Positions 8,327 through 15,704 of a stretch of 36,872 bases of DNA are shown one piece after another. The position numbers and the translations under genes are program-made. Origin of the DNA: GCA-003244245 sp038276315 (lineage in GTDB: Bacteria > Actinomycetota > Actinomycetes > Mycobacteriales > Pseudonocardiaceae); contig JBBPZY010000383.1 of NCBI GenBank assembly GCA_038276315.1, positions 1 to 36,872 on the forward strand, written 5' to 3'. The notes below the pieces were generated by a model. The model worked only from the letters and a program-made list of their open reading frames with translations. It did no database searches and had not been told where the DNA came from. Numbering within the stretch: position 1 is the stretch's first letter; the number at the start of each line of letters is the position of its first letter.

Positions 8327-10126
8327 TTAGGGCGCGCAGATGACTTGGGGTTCGGGGTCGTAGACGACTTTGCGGGTGTGGCGGCTGATTTCGGCGTGGG
8401 TGTTGGCGTCACGGATTACCCGGGTGTCGGTGACGGTGAATCCGCGTTCCCCCGCCGTGGCGATGCACGGCTGACCAGTGATCGTCTCGGTTTTCTGGTC
8501 GATGAAGTTGGTCCGCGGCCCGGTGATCGACTCGACGTCGACGTGTTTGGTGCCCCAGAGCGTCACCGTGATCGAGGTCGGTGTCCACGCCGTCTGGATG
8601 AGGATGCCGGTAGGCGCATCGTCGCGGAATTTGACGTCGATGGCGCCCTCGAACACGGTGGCCTCCCGGGCCGCCGGATAGAGGCTGATGTAGTAGCTGT
8701 GCTCCTTGTGCTCGATGTCGGTCAGGCCCGCGAAGTACGTGGCGTTGTAGAGCGTGGTGGAGAACTGGGAGATGCCGCCGCCGATGCCCCGGCTGGGCCG
8801 GCCGTGGTCGATGATGCCGGCGTCGACGTATCCGGACGCGGCATTGCGGGGTCCGGTGTAACCGTTGAGGCTGAAGGTCTCTCCGGGCCGCAGGATCGCG
8901 CCGTTGACCTGCTCGGCGACACGCCGGATGTTCACCCCGGAGTCGGTGGCGAAGCCGCCGGTGGTGAACGTAGCGATCTGGGTGGTGATTCCGAGCGCAG
9001 TGGCCTGCGCGGTACTCAGCGTCGGCGGCAGCGTGACGTAGCTGGCAGCCAGGGAACGTTGTGCTCCGGAGTTGCGCAGCACGTCGAGCAGCGGTAGCAG
9101 GCTGGCGGCCCAATCGATGCCGCGGCCGTCGACCGAGGGCAGTACCACCGGCGCGCCGTTCTGGATCAGGACCTCGGCGTTCTTGCCAGGCTTCTGGGTG
9201 GAGAGCAGTTGTGGGTTCAGCGCGGCGATCACGGTGGGATTGTCGATGGTGGCGGTCAAGCCGCCCCGGCTGTCCGGAGCGAACCGCAGCGCTGCCGCGA
9301 TGACGTCGGGCATGAGTAGGGCGTCGTGGCCGTCACCGGTGACCTTGACCGGGGCCGACACGGCGGGTTCGGCGATGTCGTGCAGCGTCGCCCGCATCCC
9401 GTCGGCAGTAGTGCGGACGGGCTGCGTCGTCACGGGGACGCGCACGGTGCCACCGCGGATCCCTCGGATGAGGATGAGGTCGGTGGTGGCGGCGACGTCG
9501 AGGTGCTGACCGGTCCGCGGTTCGACCGCGACCGGCCGGGTGTCGACGAAGTGGATGGTGCCCTCGATCGGTTCCCGGTCGGTCGTGCTCAGTAGCCCTT
9601 GCAGGGCCGCGGTGAGAGCGGCTCGGTCGGTAGCGGTGACCACGCTGATCTCCCGGGTCCGCCACAGCGAGCTCAGCCGGGTCCAGGGGTTCAGCGGCTG
9701 CTTGCCCGCCTGGTCGACGGTGGCGGGCCAGTCCAGGGTGAGACCAGCCCGCGCAGGGTCGAGGGTGGCATTGACGTCACCGGCCTCAAGCGTGATCGGA
9801 TGGCTCAGCCGTGGCTCGAGCTGGTCACGCAGCCGCTGCTCGGCCGCGACCCGGGTAATCCCGCCGACGGGTACGCCCGCGACGGTGACGCCGCGCGGCA
9901 CGTCGCCGGAGGATATCGCGAGGTCGATGAAGTAGGCCAACGCCAGCAGCCCGAGCACGCCGGCTATGAAGATCCCGGTACGGCGCAGGGCCCGGTTTTG
10001 GTCGGACTGGTGCAGCGGTGTTCCCAGGATTCGCGGGATCTCGGTCGTGAGTCCGTGCCCGGTTCGGGCCGGGTTGTCGAACAACGGCCATGGCTCGGGC
10101 TGCGCCGGCTTGTCGGGTGACCTCAC
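8327..10126 (-). CDS. VanW-family protein with membrane anchor
   Basis: This is a predicted cell-envelope protein of the VanW family, found beside peptidoglycan-modifying functions; its biochemical role is undefined. The 599-aa product has a short cytoplasmic N-terminus, one transmembrane helix at about residues 51-70 (GIFIAGVLGLLALAYFIDLA), repeated putative peptidoglycan-binding domains in the middle, and the VanW domain in the C-terminal third (RPGETFSLNGYTGPRN, GIIDHGRPSRGIGGGISQFS, TTLYNATYFAGL). The GTG at 10126 is chosen because it overlaps the stop codon of the GroES-like gene (GTGA), implying translational coupling; the frame is open further upstream inside that gene. A cell-wall role is inferred. 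Confidence 0.9.
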   Translation of the reverse strand: MRSPDKPAQPEPWPLFDNPARTGHGLTTEIPRILGTPLHQSDQNRALRRTGIFIAGVLGLLALAYFIDLAISSGDVPRGVTVAGVPVGGITRVAAEQRLRDQLEPRLSHPITLEAGDVNATLDPARAGLTLDWPATVDQAGKQPLNPWTRLSSLWRTREISVVTATDRAALTAALQGLLSTTDREPIEGTIHFVDTRPVAVEPRTGQHLDVAATTDLILIRGIRGGTVRVPVTTQPVRTTADGMRATLHDIAEPAVSAPVKVTGDGHDALLMPDVIAAALRFAPDSRGGLTATIDNPTVIAALNPQLLSTQKPGKNAEVLIQNGAPVVLPSVDGRGIDWAASLLPLLDVLRNSGAQRSLAASYVTLPPTLSTAQATALGITTQIATFTTGGFATDSGVNIRRVAEQVNGAILRPGETFSLNGYTGPRNAASGYVDAGIIDHGRPSRGIGGGISQFSTTLYNATYFAGLTDIEHKEHSYYISLYPAAREATVFEGAIDVKFRDDAPTGILIQTAWTPTSITVTLWGTKHVDVESITGPRTNFIDQKTETITGQPCIATAGERGFTVTDTRVIRDANTHAEISRHTRKVVYDPEPQVICAP

Positions 10127-10449
10127 AAATACAGGCCTGGTCCGTGCTCGGCGCGGTCGGTGGCCACCGCCTGTAGGTCCCGCTCCCGCATGACCAGGTA
10201 CGCGCACCCGCGGACCTCGACCTCGAACTGGTCATCCGGATTGAACAGCACCCGGTCCCCGACTCCGACGGTGCGGACGTGGTTGCCGACGCCGTACACC
10301 TCACCCCAGGACAACCGCTTGGCCACCTGGGCCGTTGCTGGGATGCGGATCCCCCCACTGCTGCGGCGCTCGCCTTCCTCACCGACCAGGCGCACCATCA
10401 CGCGGTCGTGCAGCATCTGGATCTCGAGCTTGCTATCGGGCACGGGCAC
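10123..10449 (-). CDS. GroES-like small protein
   Basis: The product resembles the GroES/Cpn10 fold: MLHDRVMVRL, ERRSSGGIRIPATA (mobile-loop-like), WGEVYGVGNHVRTVGVGDRV, and LFNPDDQFEVEVRGCAYLVM. No groEL is nearby, so it is probably a GroES-like paralogue rather than the canonical co-chaperonin. The frame is open to 10515, but that start lies inside the T tract of the terminator at 10512-10567. GTG codons at 10449 or 10443 (108 or 106 aa) are therefore better candidates, although no clear Shine-Dalgarno is visible. Its stop overlaps the start of the VanW-family gene, so the two are co-translated. A functional link with the envelope protein is unknown. Confidence 0.75.
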   Translation of the reverse strand: MPVPDSKLEIQMLHDRVMVRLVGEEGERRSSGGIRIPATAQVAKRLSWGEVYGVGNHVRTVGVGDRVLFNPDDQFEVEVRGCAYLVMRERDLQAVATDRAEHGPGLYL

Positions 10450-10511
10450 GGCGAAGAGGGTACGTGCTGCGGTCGGCGCCGCTTGCGGGGCACCGGCGGT
10501 ACGGCACGGGG

Positions 10512-10567
10512 ACAAAAAGAAGGCCCCGTGAGGCTGCCGGGTCGGGGGTCCAACAGCATCACGGGGC
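10512..10567 (-). terminator. Rho-independent terminator after the AAA ATPase gene
   Basis: On the minus strand GCCCCGTGA (10567-10559) pairs with TCACGGGGC (10531-10523) and is followed by CTTCTTTTTGTC. The perfect 9-bp GC-rich stem and T tract make a textbook intrinsic terminator about 90 nt after the ATPase stop codon. It separates that gene from the GroES-like/VanW pair, which must then have its own promoter. Confidence 0.75.
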
Positions 10568-10655
10568 TACCAGTGTCATCGACACGCGCCGGGGCACTGT
10601 TACAACTCTCCGTCGACTCACCGGCTGTTCACCCATTCGGAGGCACCCGGATGCC

Positions 10656-11855
10656 TCAGCCGATCAGCCTGCCGAGCAGGAATCGGCCGAAGTGTGGGAC
10701 GGTGAAGGCGATCTGCCCGCGTTCGGCGGAGTACACGAGCCCCTTCTTGAGCAGGCTGTCCCGGGCTGGGGACAGCGATGAGGCCCGGCGCCCGAGCGTC
10801 TCGGCCACCTGGGTGGTGCTGACCGGCTCGTCCCGGCCGCCGGTGAGTTCGGCCATCGACTGCAGGTACTCCCGCTCGGCCGGAGTGGCGCGCTCGAACC
10901 GGGACCCGAAGAAACCCACGGCGAGTTCGGTCTCGGCCTCGGGGGCGGCCACCTGGACGTCGATGATCCCGATCGGTGACATCGGGGCAGCGTCCCACGC
11001 CGCCTTGCCGTACGCCTGGATGAAATAGGGGTAGCCGCCGGAGGTCCCGAACAGGGTGTCCAGCGCGTCGGGAGTGATCGCGGCGTTCTCCCGCTCGATC
11101 GGCGCGACCACGGCGCGGTCGGCGTCGGCGCGGTCCAGCCGGTCGATCCGCAAGTAGCGGAACAGCCGTTCGGAGTAGGACTTCGACGCGCTGAGCACCG
11201 CGGGCAGGTGCGGCAAACCAGCGCCGACCACCACCAGCGGCGCCCCGGACTGGGACAACTCGTGGCACGCGGCGCACAGTGCGGAGACGTCATCGGGTGC
11301 GACGTCCTGCATCTCGTCGATCAGCAGCGCCACCCCGGTGCCGACGTCGGCGGCCAGCTCGGCGACTTCGGTGAACAGCTCCACCAGGTCGATCTCAATG
11401 TCCCCGGAATCGGCTCGGCCGGTGACGGTTGGTGCGTCGATGCCCGGCTGCCAGCGATCCCGGAGCTTGGCGTCCCGCGGCGTGGCCCGCAGCGCGAAGG
11501 CCTTCACTATCCCGAGTACCTCGTCAACCCGGTCCGGGGCACGGTGGCGCAGCGCAAGATCACGCACCGCCCGGTGCAACGCGGCCGACAGTGGGCGGCG
11601 CAACCCGCCGTCCGGCCGGGCTTCGACCTTGCCGGCGCCCCACCCTCGGCGCATCGCCATCGAGCGAAGCTCGCCGAGTAGCACCGTCTTGCCCACCCCG
11701 CGCAAGCCCGTCAGCACCAGAGACCGTTCCGGGCGGCCACGGGCCACCCGCTCCAGAACTACCTCGAAGGCGGCCAGCTCACGGTCTCGGCCGGCCAGCT
11801 CGGGTGGCCGCTGGCCCGCGCCGGGGGCGAACGGATTGCGCACCGGATCCATCAT
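10656..11855 (-). CDS. AAA-family ATP-binding protein (ORC/CDC6-like)
   Basis: This is a 399-aa P-loop ATPase of the archaeal-type/ORC-CDC6-like AAA class common as an orphan in actinobacteria. Walker A is GLRGVGKT (residues 50-57) and Walker B is LLIDEMQD (177-184). A sensor-like segment APLVVVGAGLPHLP and a C-terminal winged-helix-like region (STTQVAETLGRRASSLSPAR, then LLKKGLVYSAERGQIAF) follow. The N-terminal RNPFAPG and PPELAGRDRELA segments are typical of this family. The start is ATG 11855 or the adjacent ATG 11852. It is monocistronic, ending in a strong terminator. Its cellular role is not established. Confidence 0.88.
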   Translation of the reverse strand: MMDPVRNPFAPGAGQRPPELAGRDRELAAFEVVLERVARGRPERSLVLTGLRGVGKTVLLGELRSMAMRRGWGAGKVEARPDGGLRRPLSAALHRAVRDLALRHRAPDRVDEVLGIVKAFALRATPRDAKLRDRWQPGIDAPTVTGRADSGDIEIDLVELFTEVAELAADVGTGVALLIDEMQDVAPDDVSALCAACHELSQSGAPLVVVGAGLPHLPAVLSASKSYSERLFRYLRIDRLDRADADRAVVAPIERENAAITPDALDTLFGTSGGYPYFIQAYGKAAWDAAPMSPIGIIDVQVAAPEAETELAVGFFGSRFERATPAEREYLQSMAELTGGRDEPVSTTQVAETLGRRASSLSPARDSLLKKGLVYSAERGQIAFTVPHFGRFLLGRLIG

Positions 11856-11940
11856 CGGACAGTATCCGGCCGTCTAGCGCAAACCCCAGATTCCACAATA
11901 AATCCCGATCGGCGTGTCGCCCCTCGTGAGTGGGGTGCGA

Positions 11941-12273
11941 TCAGTCGAGATCGAAGGCGGCGCGGATGGCGTTGGTCAGTTCGGCCTCCTGTCCGGGAAA
12001 CAAGTAACCGATGTGCCGATCCAGGGCGTCCTTGGGCACTGTGACGATGTTGTCGCAGCTGACCACACTGTCGTGATCGAGCCCGTTCGCTGACCCGACG
12101 AGAACCTCGGTCGATAGACCCCGGATCGCGCTGGTGATGGGGCGGTGGCGCATCACCTGCTCGGCGGCTTCGGTGAGCAGGTCGACGAGCGGCTGCTGGG
12201 TCTCGCGGGTCACGGTGAAGACATTGATCAAGGTTGCGACGTCCTGGTCGGTGGCGATCATGGTCGTAGTCAT
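11941..12273 (-). CDS. Chimeric ORF: ABM monooxygenase N-terminus joined to MazF C-terminus
   Basis: The 110-aa product has two unrelated halves. Residues 1-45 (DVATLINVFTVTRETQQPLV, then LLTEAAEQVMRHRP) match the N-terminal strand-helix of antibiotic-biosynthesis-monooxygenase (ABM) proteins, which usually continue HLPGFVSANIH. Residues 46-110 (LSTEVLVGSANGLDHDSVV, CDNIVTVPKDALDRHIGYL) instead match the second half of MazF/PemK toxins. The junction is near 12138. Its ATG overlaps the MarR stop codon (ATGA), so it is translationally coupled to the regulator, as intact ABM genes often are. Either half alone should be inactive. It reads as a deletion fusion that left an open frame; a new function is possible but unproven. 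Confidence 0.7.
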   Translation of the reverse strand: MTTTMIATDQDVATLINVFTVTRETQQPLVDLLTEAAEQVMRHRPITSAIRGLSTEVLVGSANGLDHDSVVSCDNIVTVPKDALDRHIGYLFPGQEAELTNAIRAAFDLD

Positions 12274-12773
12274 GGCTGCTCCGGGTTGTCTCGTTCGGGT
12301 CGGTGGTCAGCGGCTTCGAGGTTGCTGATGATCTGGGTCAGGACGGACATGAAGGCGGAGACCTCATGTCCGCTGAGTCCCCTGGTCGCGATGGCGTTCA
12401 CGTCGCGAGCTGCCGCTACCAGGTGATCTTCCAGGTCGCGGGCCCGGGTGGTGAGCACCACGCGCGTTCGGCGGCCATCCGCGGGATCGGGTTCGCGGCG
12501 GATCAAGTTGTCGCGTTCCATTCGCTGCAAGGTGTTGGCCATGGTCGGCTGCTCGATCCTGACCAGCTCGCACAGCTCGCGCTGGGTCAGCCCGTCGGTT
12601 TCGAACAGGGCCAGCATCTGGGCGAACTGACCGGGCACAACCCCCACGGGCGCGATCCGTCGATGCAGGGCCGCAGCGAGCAGGCGGCCGAGATGGTTGA
12701 TCTGGTAGCCCAGCGACGCATCTCGGGCCAAGGCCTCCGCCGTCCGCTCACTCACGGCTTGATTTCGTGCCAC
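12270..12773 (-). CDS. MarR-family transcriptional regulator
   Basis: This is a MarR-type winged-helix repressor of about 167 aa. The DNA-binding segment is visible: LTQRELCELVRIEQPTMANT (recognition helix region), then LQRMERDNLIRREPDPADGR with the beta-wing RRTRVVLTT. The frame is open to an ATG at 12815, but that ATG lies in the 3-nt centre of the perfect operator palindrome, so initiation there is unlikely; the GTG at 12773 (VARNQAVSER) with AAGG upstream is preferred. It overlaps the downstream chimeric ABM-MazF ORF by 4 nt and is expected to repress its own operon through the palindrome. Confidence 0.9.
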   Translation of the reverse strand: MARNQAVSERTAEALARDASLGYQINHLGRLLAAALHRRIAPVGVVPGQFAQMLALFETDGLTQRELCELVRIEQPTMANTLQRMERDNLIRREPDPADGRRTRVVLTTRARDLEDHLVAAARDVNAIATRGLSGHEVSAFMSVLTQIISNLEAADHRPERDNPEQP

Positions 12774-12799
12774 CGTACCTTGGCCGGCGTGCAGCAAAT

Positions 12800-12828
12800 A
12801 GCATGCTATGAACATTTCATAGCATGCT
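12800..12828. promoter_or_regulatory. Perfect 13-bp inverted repeat: MarR operator
   Basis: AGCATGCTATGAA - CAT - TTCATAGCATGCT is a perfect 29-bp dyad (13-bp arms, 3-bp centre) directly upstream of the marR-type gene. It is AT-rich relative to its surroundings and contains TAGCAT and TATGAA elements that could serve as -10 boxes. Autoregulation by the adjacent MarR dimer is the natural reading. Perfect arms of this length are unusually long for an operator. Confidence 0.75.
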
Positions 12829-12914
12829 CTGAAATGTCAAGTTGAGACGATTGACGTTCGCCTATCCCACACCAAGCGCAACCGCAGGGAAGGCGACGAG
12901 CTCCGTCCGGTTTG

Positions 12915-13583
12915 TCAGGTGACAGGGATCGGTTGATCATCCTCTCGCGGACCGAACGCGCCGAAGCGCTCCAGCCTCTCCGCCGGTGCAGGCATCCAGT
13001 CCCAGCCGGCGATCTGGCGTTGGGAGCGGCGGCTGAATGTACCGCGCAGCAATTCGTAGCCGTCGATGGTCAGCATCGTCTGTGGCTCGCTCTCACCAAA
13101 GCGCCACTCTTGGTCGTGCTCGTCGCGGATCATCAACGTGCCGGGTTGTTTGAGCCGCCGGCCAAGGAAGCTCACCATCACGTCGAGTGCCGGTTGCCAG
13201 TGGTCGCGCTCGGGGCGGCCCAGGCCAAGCGTTTCGTGGAGGTCGCCTTCGTGGCAAATGATGTCCAAGCCCAGGTTGGGACCACGGACCTCACCAACGC
13301 AGCTTGACTCGGCCCTCGGGCCGACGAGGTCCCATTCGGCGAGTAGCTTACTGATCGGGCGGTCCCGGCGTTCGCCAACGTGGCGCGCCGTCCACTCATC
13401 GCCGGGTACCCCGTCAATTCGACCGGAGGCCACATCGGCGGCCCCTCCTACGAGATGCGCGAACAGGTCATGCACCGTCCATGCGGGTGTGGCCGCGACG
13501 GGAGTGCGCAACTGCCCGGCGCTCAGCGCACGAGCCAGCTCGGCAAGCCTCCCGCGCGCATTCCGGTACACGGCGTCGAACAT
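12915..13583 (-). CDS. Maleylpyruvate isomerase/DinB-like mycothiol-dependent family protein
   Basis: A 222-aa member of the DinB-like/TIGR03083 family, of which mycothiol-dependent maleylpyruvate isomerase is the characterised member. The N-terminal four-helix bundle carries the family pattern TPAWTVHDLFAHLVGGAADV with its metal-binding-type His, and GLDIICHEGDLHETLGL supplies the second His cluster. The C-terminal part is SCP2-like (MLTIDGYELLRGTFSRRS). The ATG at 13583 has AGGAG about 7 nt upstream. Substrate unknown; members act on diverse thiol-linked compounds. It is separated from neighbours by about 100 nt on each side, so it is probably its own unit. Confidence 0.8.
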   Translation of the reverse strand: MFDAVYRNARGRLAELARALSAGQLRTPVAATPAWTVHDLFAHLVGGAADVASGRIDGVPGDEWTARHVGERRDRPISKLLAEWDLVGPRAESSCVGEVRGPNLGLDIICHEGDLHETLGLGRPERDHWQPALDVMVSFLGRRLKQPGTLMIRDEHDQEWRFGESEPQTMLTIDGYELLRGTFSRRSQRQIAGWDWMPAPAERLERFGAFGPREDDQPIPVT

Positions 13584-13683
13584 CTCGGCACTCCTGCCAC
13601 CCGGATCCTCCCGGAGAGGACGATAGCCATCACCGTAATTGCGTCGGCGAGGTCGATGAGCTCGGGTGGCGGGCGTTCTGCTC

Positions 13684-14013
13684 TCAGGCGGGCTGCAGGT
13701 GCGGCTCCAGCTCTCGCATGATCGCGGATCGCGGTCTAGCGCCGACCAACTGGGCCACCACGTCGCCGGCGACGAACAATGCCAGGGTCGGCATGCTCAT
13801 GATCCGATAGTTCCGGGTGGTCACGGGGTTGGCGTCGACGTCGATCGACACGACGCGCAGGCGCTCGGACTCGTCGCTGGCGATTTGCTCGAGGACTGGA
13901 GCGACCATCCGGCACGGGGCGCACCACGCAGCGGTGAAGTCGACGAGCACGGGAGTCGCGCTGGCTAGGACGTCGTCGGCGAACCTTGCGTCGGTGGTGG
14001 TCGCGAGGGACAT
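13684..14013 (-). CDS. trxA: Thioredoxin
   Basis: A 109-aa single-domain thioredoxin that reduces protein disulfides in the cytoplasm. The active site is WCAPC (Cys31, Cys34), a one-residue variant of the common WCGPC, preceded by VLVDFTAAW and followed by MVAPVLEQIA. The cis-Pro segment SMPTLALFVAGD and the C-terminal VGARPRSAIMREL helix are present. The ATG has GGAGG 5 nt upstream. It lies 39 nt downstream of the HxlR-type regulator gene on the same strand, so it is likely co-transcribed with and controlled by that regulator, a common pairing with redox-sensing HxlR proteins. Confidence 0.93.
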   Translation of the reverse strand: MSLATTTDARFADDVLASATPVLVDFTAAWCAPCRMVAPVLEQIASDESERLRVVSIDVDANPVTTRNYRIMSMPTLALFVAGDVVAQLVGARPRSAIMRELEPHLQPA

Positions 14014-14052
14014 GATTCCTCCTGGTTTCTGGACCTTCTCGGGTGTCGGCGG

Positions 14053-14478
14053 CTAGCGGTTGACCTGCGCGATGAGACGTTCCTGGGGACCGGTCTGCTC
14101 GCCGCATTCGCAAACCAGCCGGGTGGTCACCCGCCCGCCGCAGCCGCTGTGCCGGTAGTCGATCTCGGGGGAGGTGGCCGTGGCGAGGTGGCATTGCGCC
14201 CAATCCGAGATGGCTGAAAGCACCGGGAGCAGGTCGTAGCCGGCGTCGGTCAGGGTGTACTCGAGTCGAGCCCGGCTGCGCGGAACCTGGTAGGGGCGGG
14301 TGGTGAGGATGCCTGCCGCGGTCAGGCGATGCAGGCGATCGGAGACAACTGCGCGGGGTGCCCCGGTCGCGGCTTGCACCTCGTCGAAGCGACGCAGCCC
14401 CAGGGCCACTTCGCGAACGATGAGCAGCGCCCAGCGCTCGCCGATCACGGTAAGCGCCTCCGCCAGATTGCCTATCAC
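14053..14478 (-). CDS. HxlR-family winged-helix regulator
   Basis: A 141-aa HxlR-type regulator (ALTVIGERWALLIVREVALG, RRFDEVQAATGAPRAVVSDR, LHRLTAAGILTTRPYQVP, then YTLTDAGYDLLPVLSAISDW). The usual N-terminal Cys of redox-sensing members is not present before LAEALTVIG; there are three Cys near the C-terminus (GCGGR, CECGE) that might sense redox or bind metal. The GTG at 14478 sits exactly 7 nt after a TAGACT -10 box, so the mRNA is probably leaderless. The gene is followed by trxA, suggesting that it controls a thiol-redox operon. Confidence 0.88.
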   Translation of the reverse strand: MIGNLAEALTVIGERWALLIVREVALGLRRFDEVQAATGAPRAVVSDRLHRLTAAGILTTRPYQVPRSRARLEYTLTDAGYDLLPVLSAISDWAQCHLATATSPEIDYRHSGCGGRVTTRLVCECGEQTGPQERLIAQVNR

Positions 14479-14479
14479 A

Positions 14480-14505
14480 GTACTGAGTCTAGACTATGTA
14501 CTCAG
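14480..14505 (-). promoter_or_regulatory. HxlR promoter/operator region
   Basis: Upstream of the HxlR-type GTG lie a 10-bp palindrome AGTCTAGACT (14487-14496), an outer inverted repeat CTGAGT/ACTCAG (14483-14488 and 14500-14505), and two direct GTACT copies (14480-14484 and 14498-14502). The -10 hexamer TAGACT (minus strand 14491-14486) lies inside the palindrome, so bound regulator would block RNA polymerase. This fits autoregulation. Confidence 0.45.
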
Positions 14506-14826
14506 ATGGTGCGACGATGCTTGCTGGGTGAGGGCGAGGGCTGCAGAGGCCAGGCCGTCGGCGAGGACGGCGAGCTCGCGGTGTTCGTCGCGCAGCCAGT
14601 GGACGACCTGTTCGGCGGCGAGGCCCGCGAGGAGCAGGTCAGCGCGAAGGTCTGGGTCAGGGGCTCGAGCCCCATGCAGCAGGTAGCGGCAGTGTTGGCG
14701 CCAGAAGGCGTGCGCGCCAGTGCGCAGCCGGGCTCCGGGGGTGGCGGTCTCGGACAGCAGGACCAGGTCGAGCTGCGTGGCGACCAGCTCCAGGTAGTTT
14801 GCGACGAAGGCCGCCGCGATCGTCAC
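14494..14826 (-). pseudogene. TetR-family regulator, C-terminal fragment
   Basis: The 110-aa frame (AAFVANYLELVATQLDLVLL, then PDPDLRADLLLAGLAAEQVV) resembles the ligand-binding C-terminal helices of TetR/AcrR regulators. The N-terminal helix-turn-helix domain is absent: upstream on the same strand the sequence turns into a rhodanese fragment in the opposite orientation. Its 3' end runs into the HxlR operator. It is interpreted as a 5'-truncated gene; a GTG at 14826 opens the frame, with no good Shine-Dalgarno. Confidence 0.55.
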
Positions 14827-14980
14827 TTATTGCTCCAGCCCGGCCTGCCGGAACAGCACGCAGGTCGCCGTGAAGCTCGAAGGGCTCGGGTACACCAACG
14901 TCCGGAAGTACCCCGGCGGCATCGAGGACTGGGTCGGCGCCGGGCTGTCCACCGAGACCGGGGTACCCATCGCCTGTTGA
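14820..14980 (+). pseudogene. Rhodanese-domain C-terminal fragment
   Basis: Plus-strand reading gives TYCSSPACRNSTQVAVKLEG, then LGYTNVRKYPGGIEDWVGAG and LSTETGVPIAC before a TGA at 14978-14980. This matches the active-site Cys loop and the GY-NV--Y-GG--DW--AGLP ending of rhodanese sulfurtransferase domains. Only the last 50 or so residues remain, and the 5' side abuts the TetR fragment on the other strand, so this is a broken remnant with no start. Confidence 0.65.
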
Positions 14981-15012
14981 CCGTGATGGTCGTTCAGAGG
15001 AGCCAGCCGCGA

Positions 15013-15330
15013 TTAGCCCAAGGCCAGAACGGTCAGCAGTGCGGCACTGACGGCCTGCATCTCGGAGCTGTTCAGCCGGCCGGCGAACTCACCGAGACGT
15101 GTCTGCGGGTCGATCACGGTCAGCTGTTCGACCATCACGCGGGTCTTGGTGCCGTCGATCTCGATCTCCGGGCGAAACGATGCCGCCCGCCGACCGGTCG
15201 AGGTCGGCGCGACGATCCACGTGGAGAGCGGAAGGTCGTCGGACTGGAGGACTACAGCGTAGCGTGCGCCGGCTTGTTCGTGGCCGCGGACATCCCGGGA
15301 TGCTTTCAGCCGGTACAGGTCACCACGCAC
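15013..15330 (-). CDS. mazF: MazF/PemK-type toxin
   Basis: A 105-aa MazF-family endoribonuclease-type toxin. The N-terminus VRGDLYRLKASRDVRGHEQA-GARYAVVLQSDDLP follows the family pattern G-[DE]-(I/V/L)---(L), R--RP-VVVQ. The core continues with WIVAPTSTGRRAASFRPEIE, then TKTRVMVEQLTVIDPQTRLG. The GTG at 15330 is chosen because it overlaps the 3' end of the antitoxin gene by 11 nt and places the RGDLYR strand at the start; the frame is open to 15459. Toxic MazF cleaves mRNA; its cleavage motif cannot be read. It forms a coupled pair with the upstream ribbon-helix-helix antitoxin and appears intact amid gene debris. Confidence 0.85.
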   Translation of the reverse strand: MRGDLYRLKASRDVRGHEQAGARYAVVLQSDDLPLSTWIVAPTSTGRRAASFRPEIEIDGTKTRVMVEQLTVIDPQTRLGEFAGRLNSSEMQAVSAALLTVLALG

Positions 15331-15550
15331 GGATGGCGTCCATCTCCGCGGCCAACTCCCGCGATGCGGCGACATCTTCGGGGTCGTCGCGCAGTTCCTC
15401 TGCCTCGGCCCGCAGCCGCGCCCGCCGATGGGCCCGTTCGGCTTCCAAGATTGCGGCACGCGCCGCCTCTGAGCGGGATTGCCCGTCGCGGGTCAGGTAC
15501 TCAAGGGCCTGCTCAACCTCGGAGTCAGTGCGGATCGTAAGCGTAGACAT
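15320..15550 (-). CDS. mazE: Ribbon-helix-helix antitoxin (MazE-type)
   Basis: A 76-aa antitoxin with an N-terminal ribbon-helix-helix: STLTIRTDSEVEQALEYLTR (strand and first helix), GQSRSEAARAAILEAERAHR (second helix), then a charged Glu/Arg-rich tail that should bind and neutralise the toxin. The ATG at 15550 lies exactly 7 nt after a TACAAT -10 box, predicting a leaderless mRNA; an in-frame ATG at 15559 would lie within the -10 box and is unlikely to be used. Its stop is inside the toxin gene (11-nt overlap). The pair is expected to autorepress from the promoter region. Confidence 0.85.
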   Translation of the reverse strand: MSTLTIRTDSEVEQALEYLTRDGQSRSEAARAAILEAERAHRRARLRAEAEELRDDPEDVAASRELAAEMDAIRAW

Positions 15551-15557
15551 ACGACGC

Positions 15558-15563
15558 ATTGTA
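15558..15563 (-). promoter_or_regulatory. -10 box of the leaderless mazEF promoter
   Basis: TACAAT on the minus strand ends 7 nt before the antitoxin ATG. The predicted transcription start coincides with the start codon. No convincing -35 hexamer is visible, which is common for actinobacterial promoters. Confidence 0.45.
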
Positions 15564-15704
15564 ATACAGGAGGCTCTGCTGCAGGAGACCGCGGCTGACG
15601 GCTTGTTCGCCAAGCGCACTCGCGACATCGCCGGTGAAGGGCTGGTGGCCGCGAACCGAGTCCCATTAATTGGGTGGACAGCCAGCGCCGGTCGCGGCGT
15701 ACCC

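Noticed and set aside
14329..15540. A 403-codon plus-strand frame spanning the TetR fragment and mazEF
   Set aside because: It is antisense to the TetR fragment and toxin-antitoxin genes and has no protein-like features; the rhodanese remnant lies in a different plus frame.
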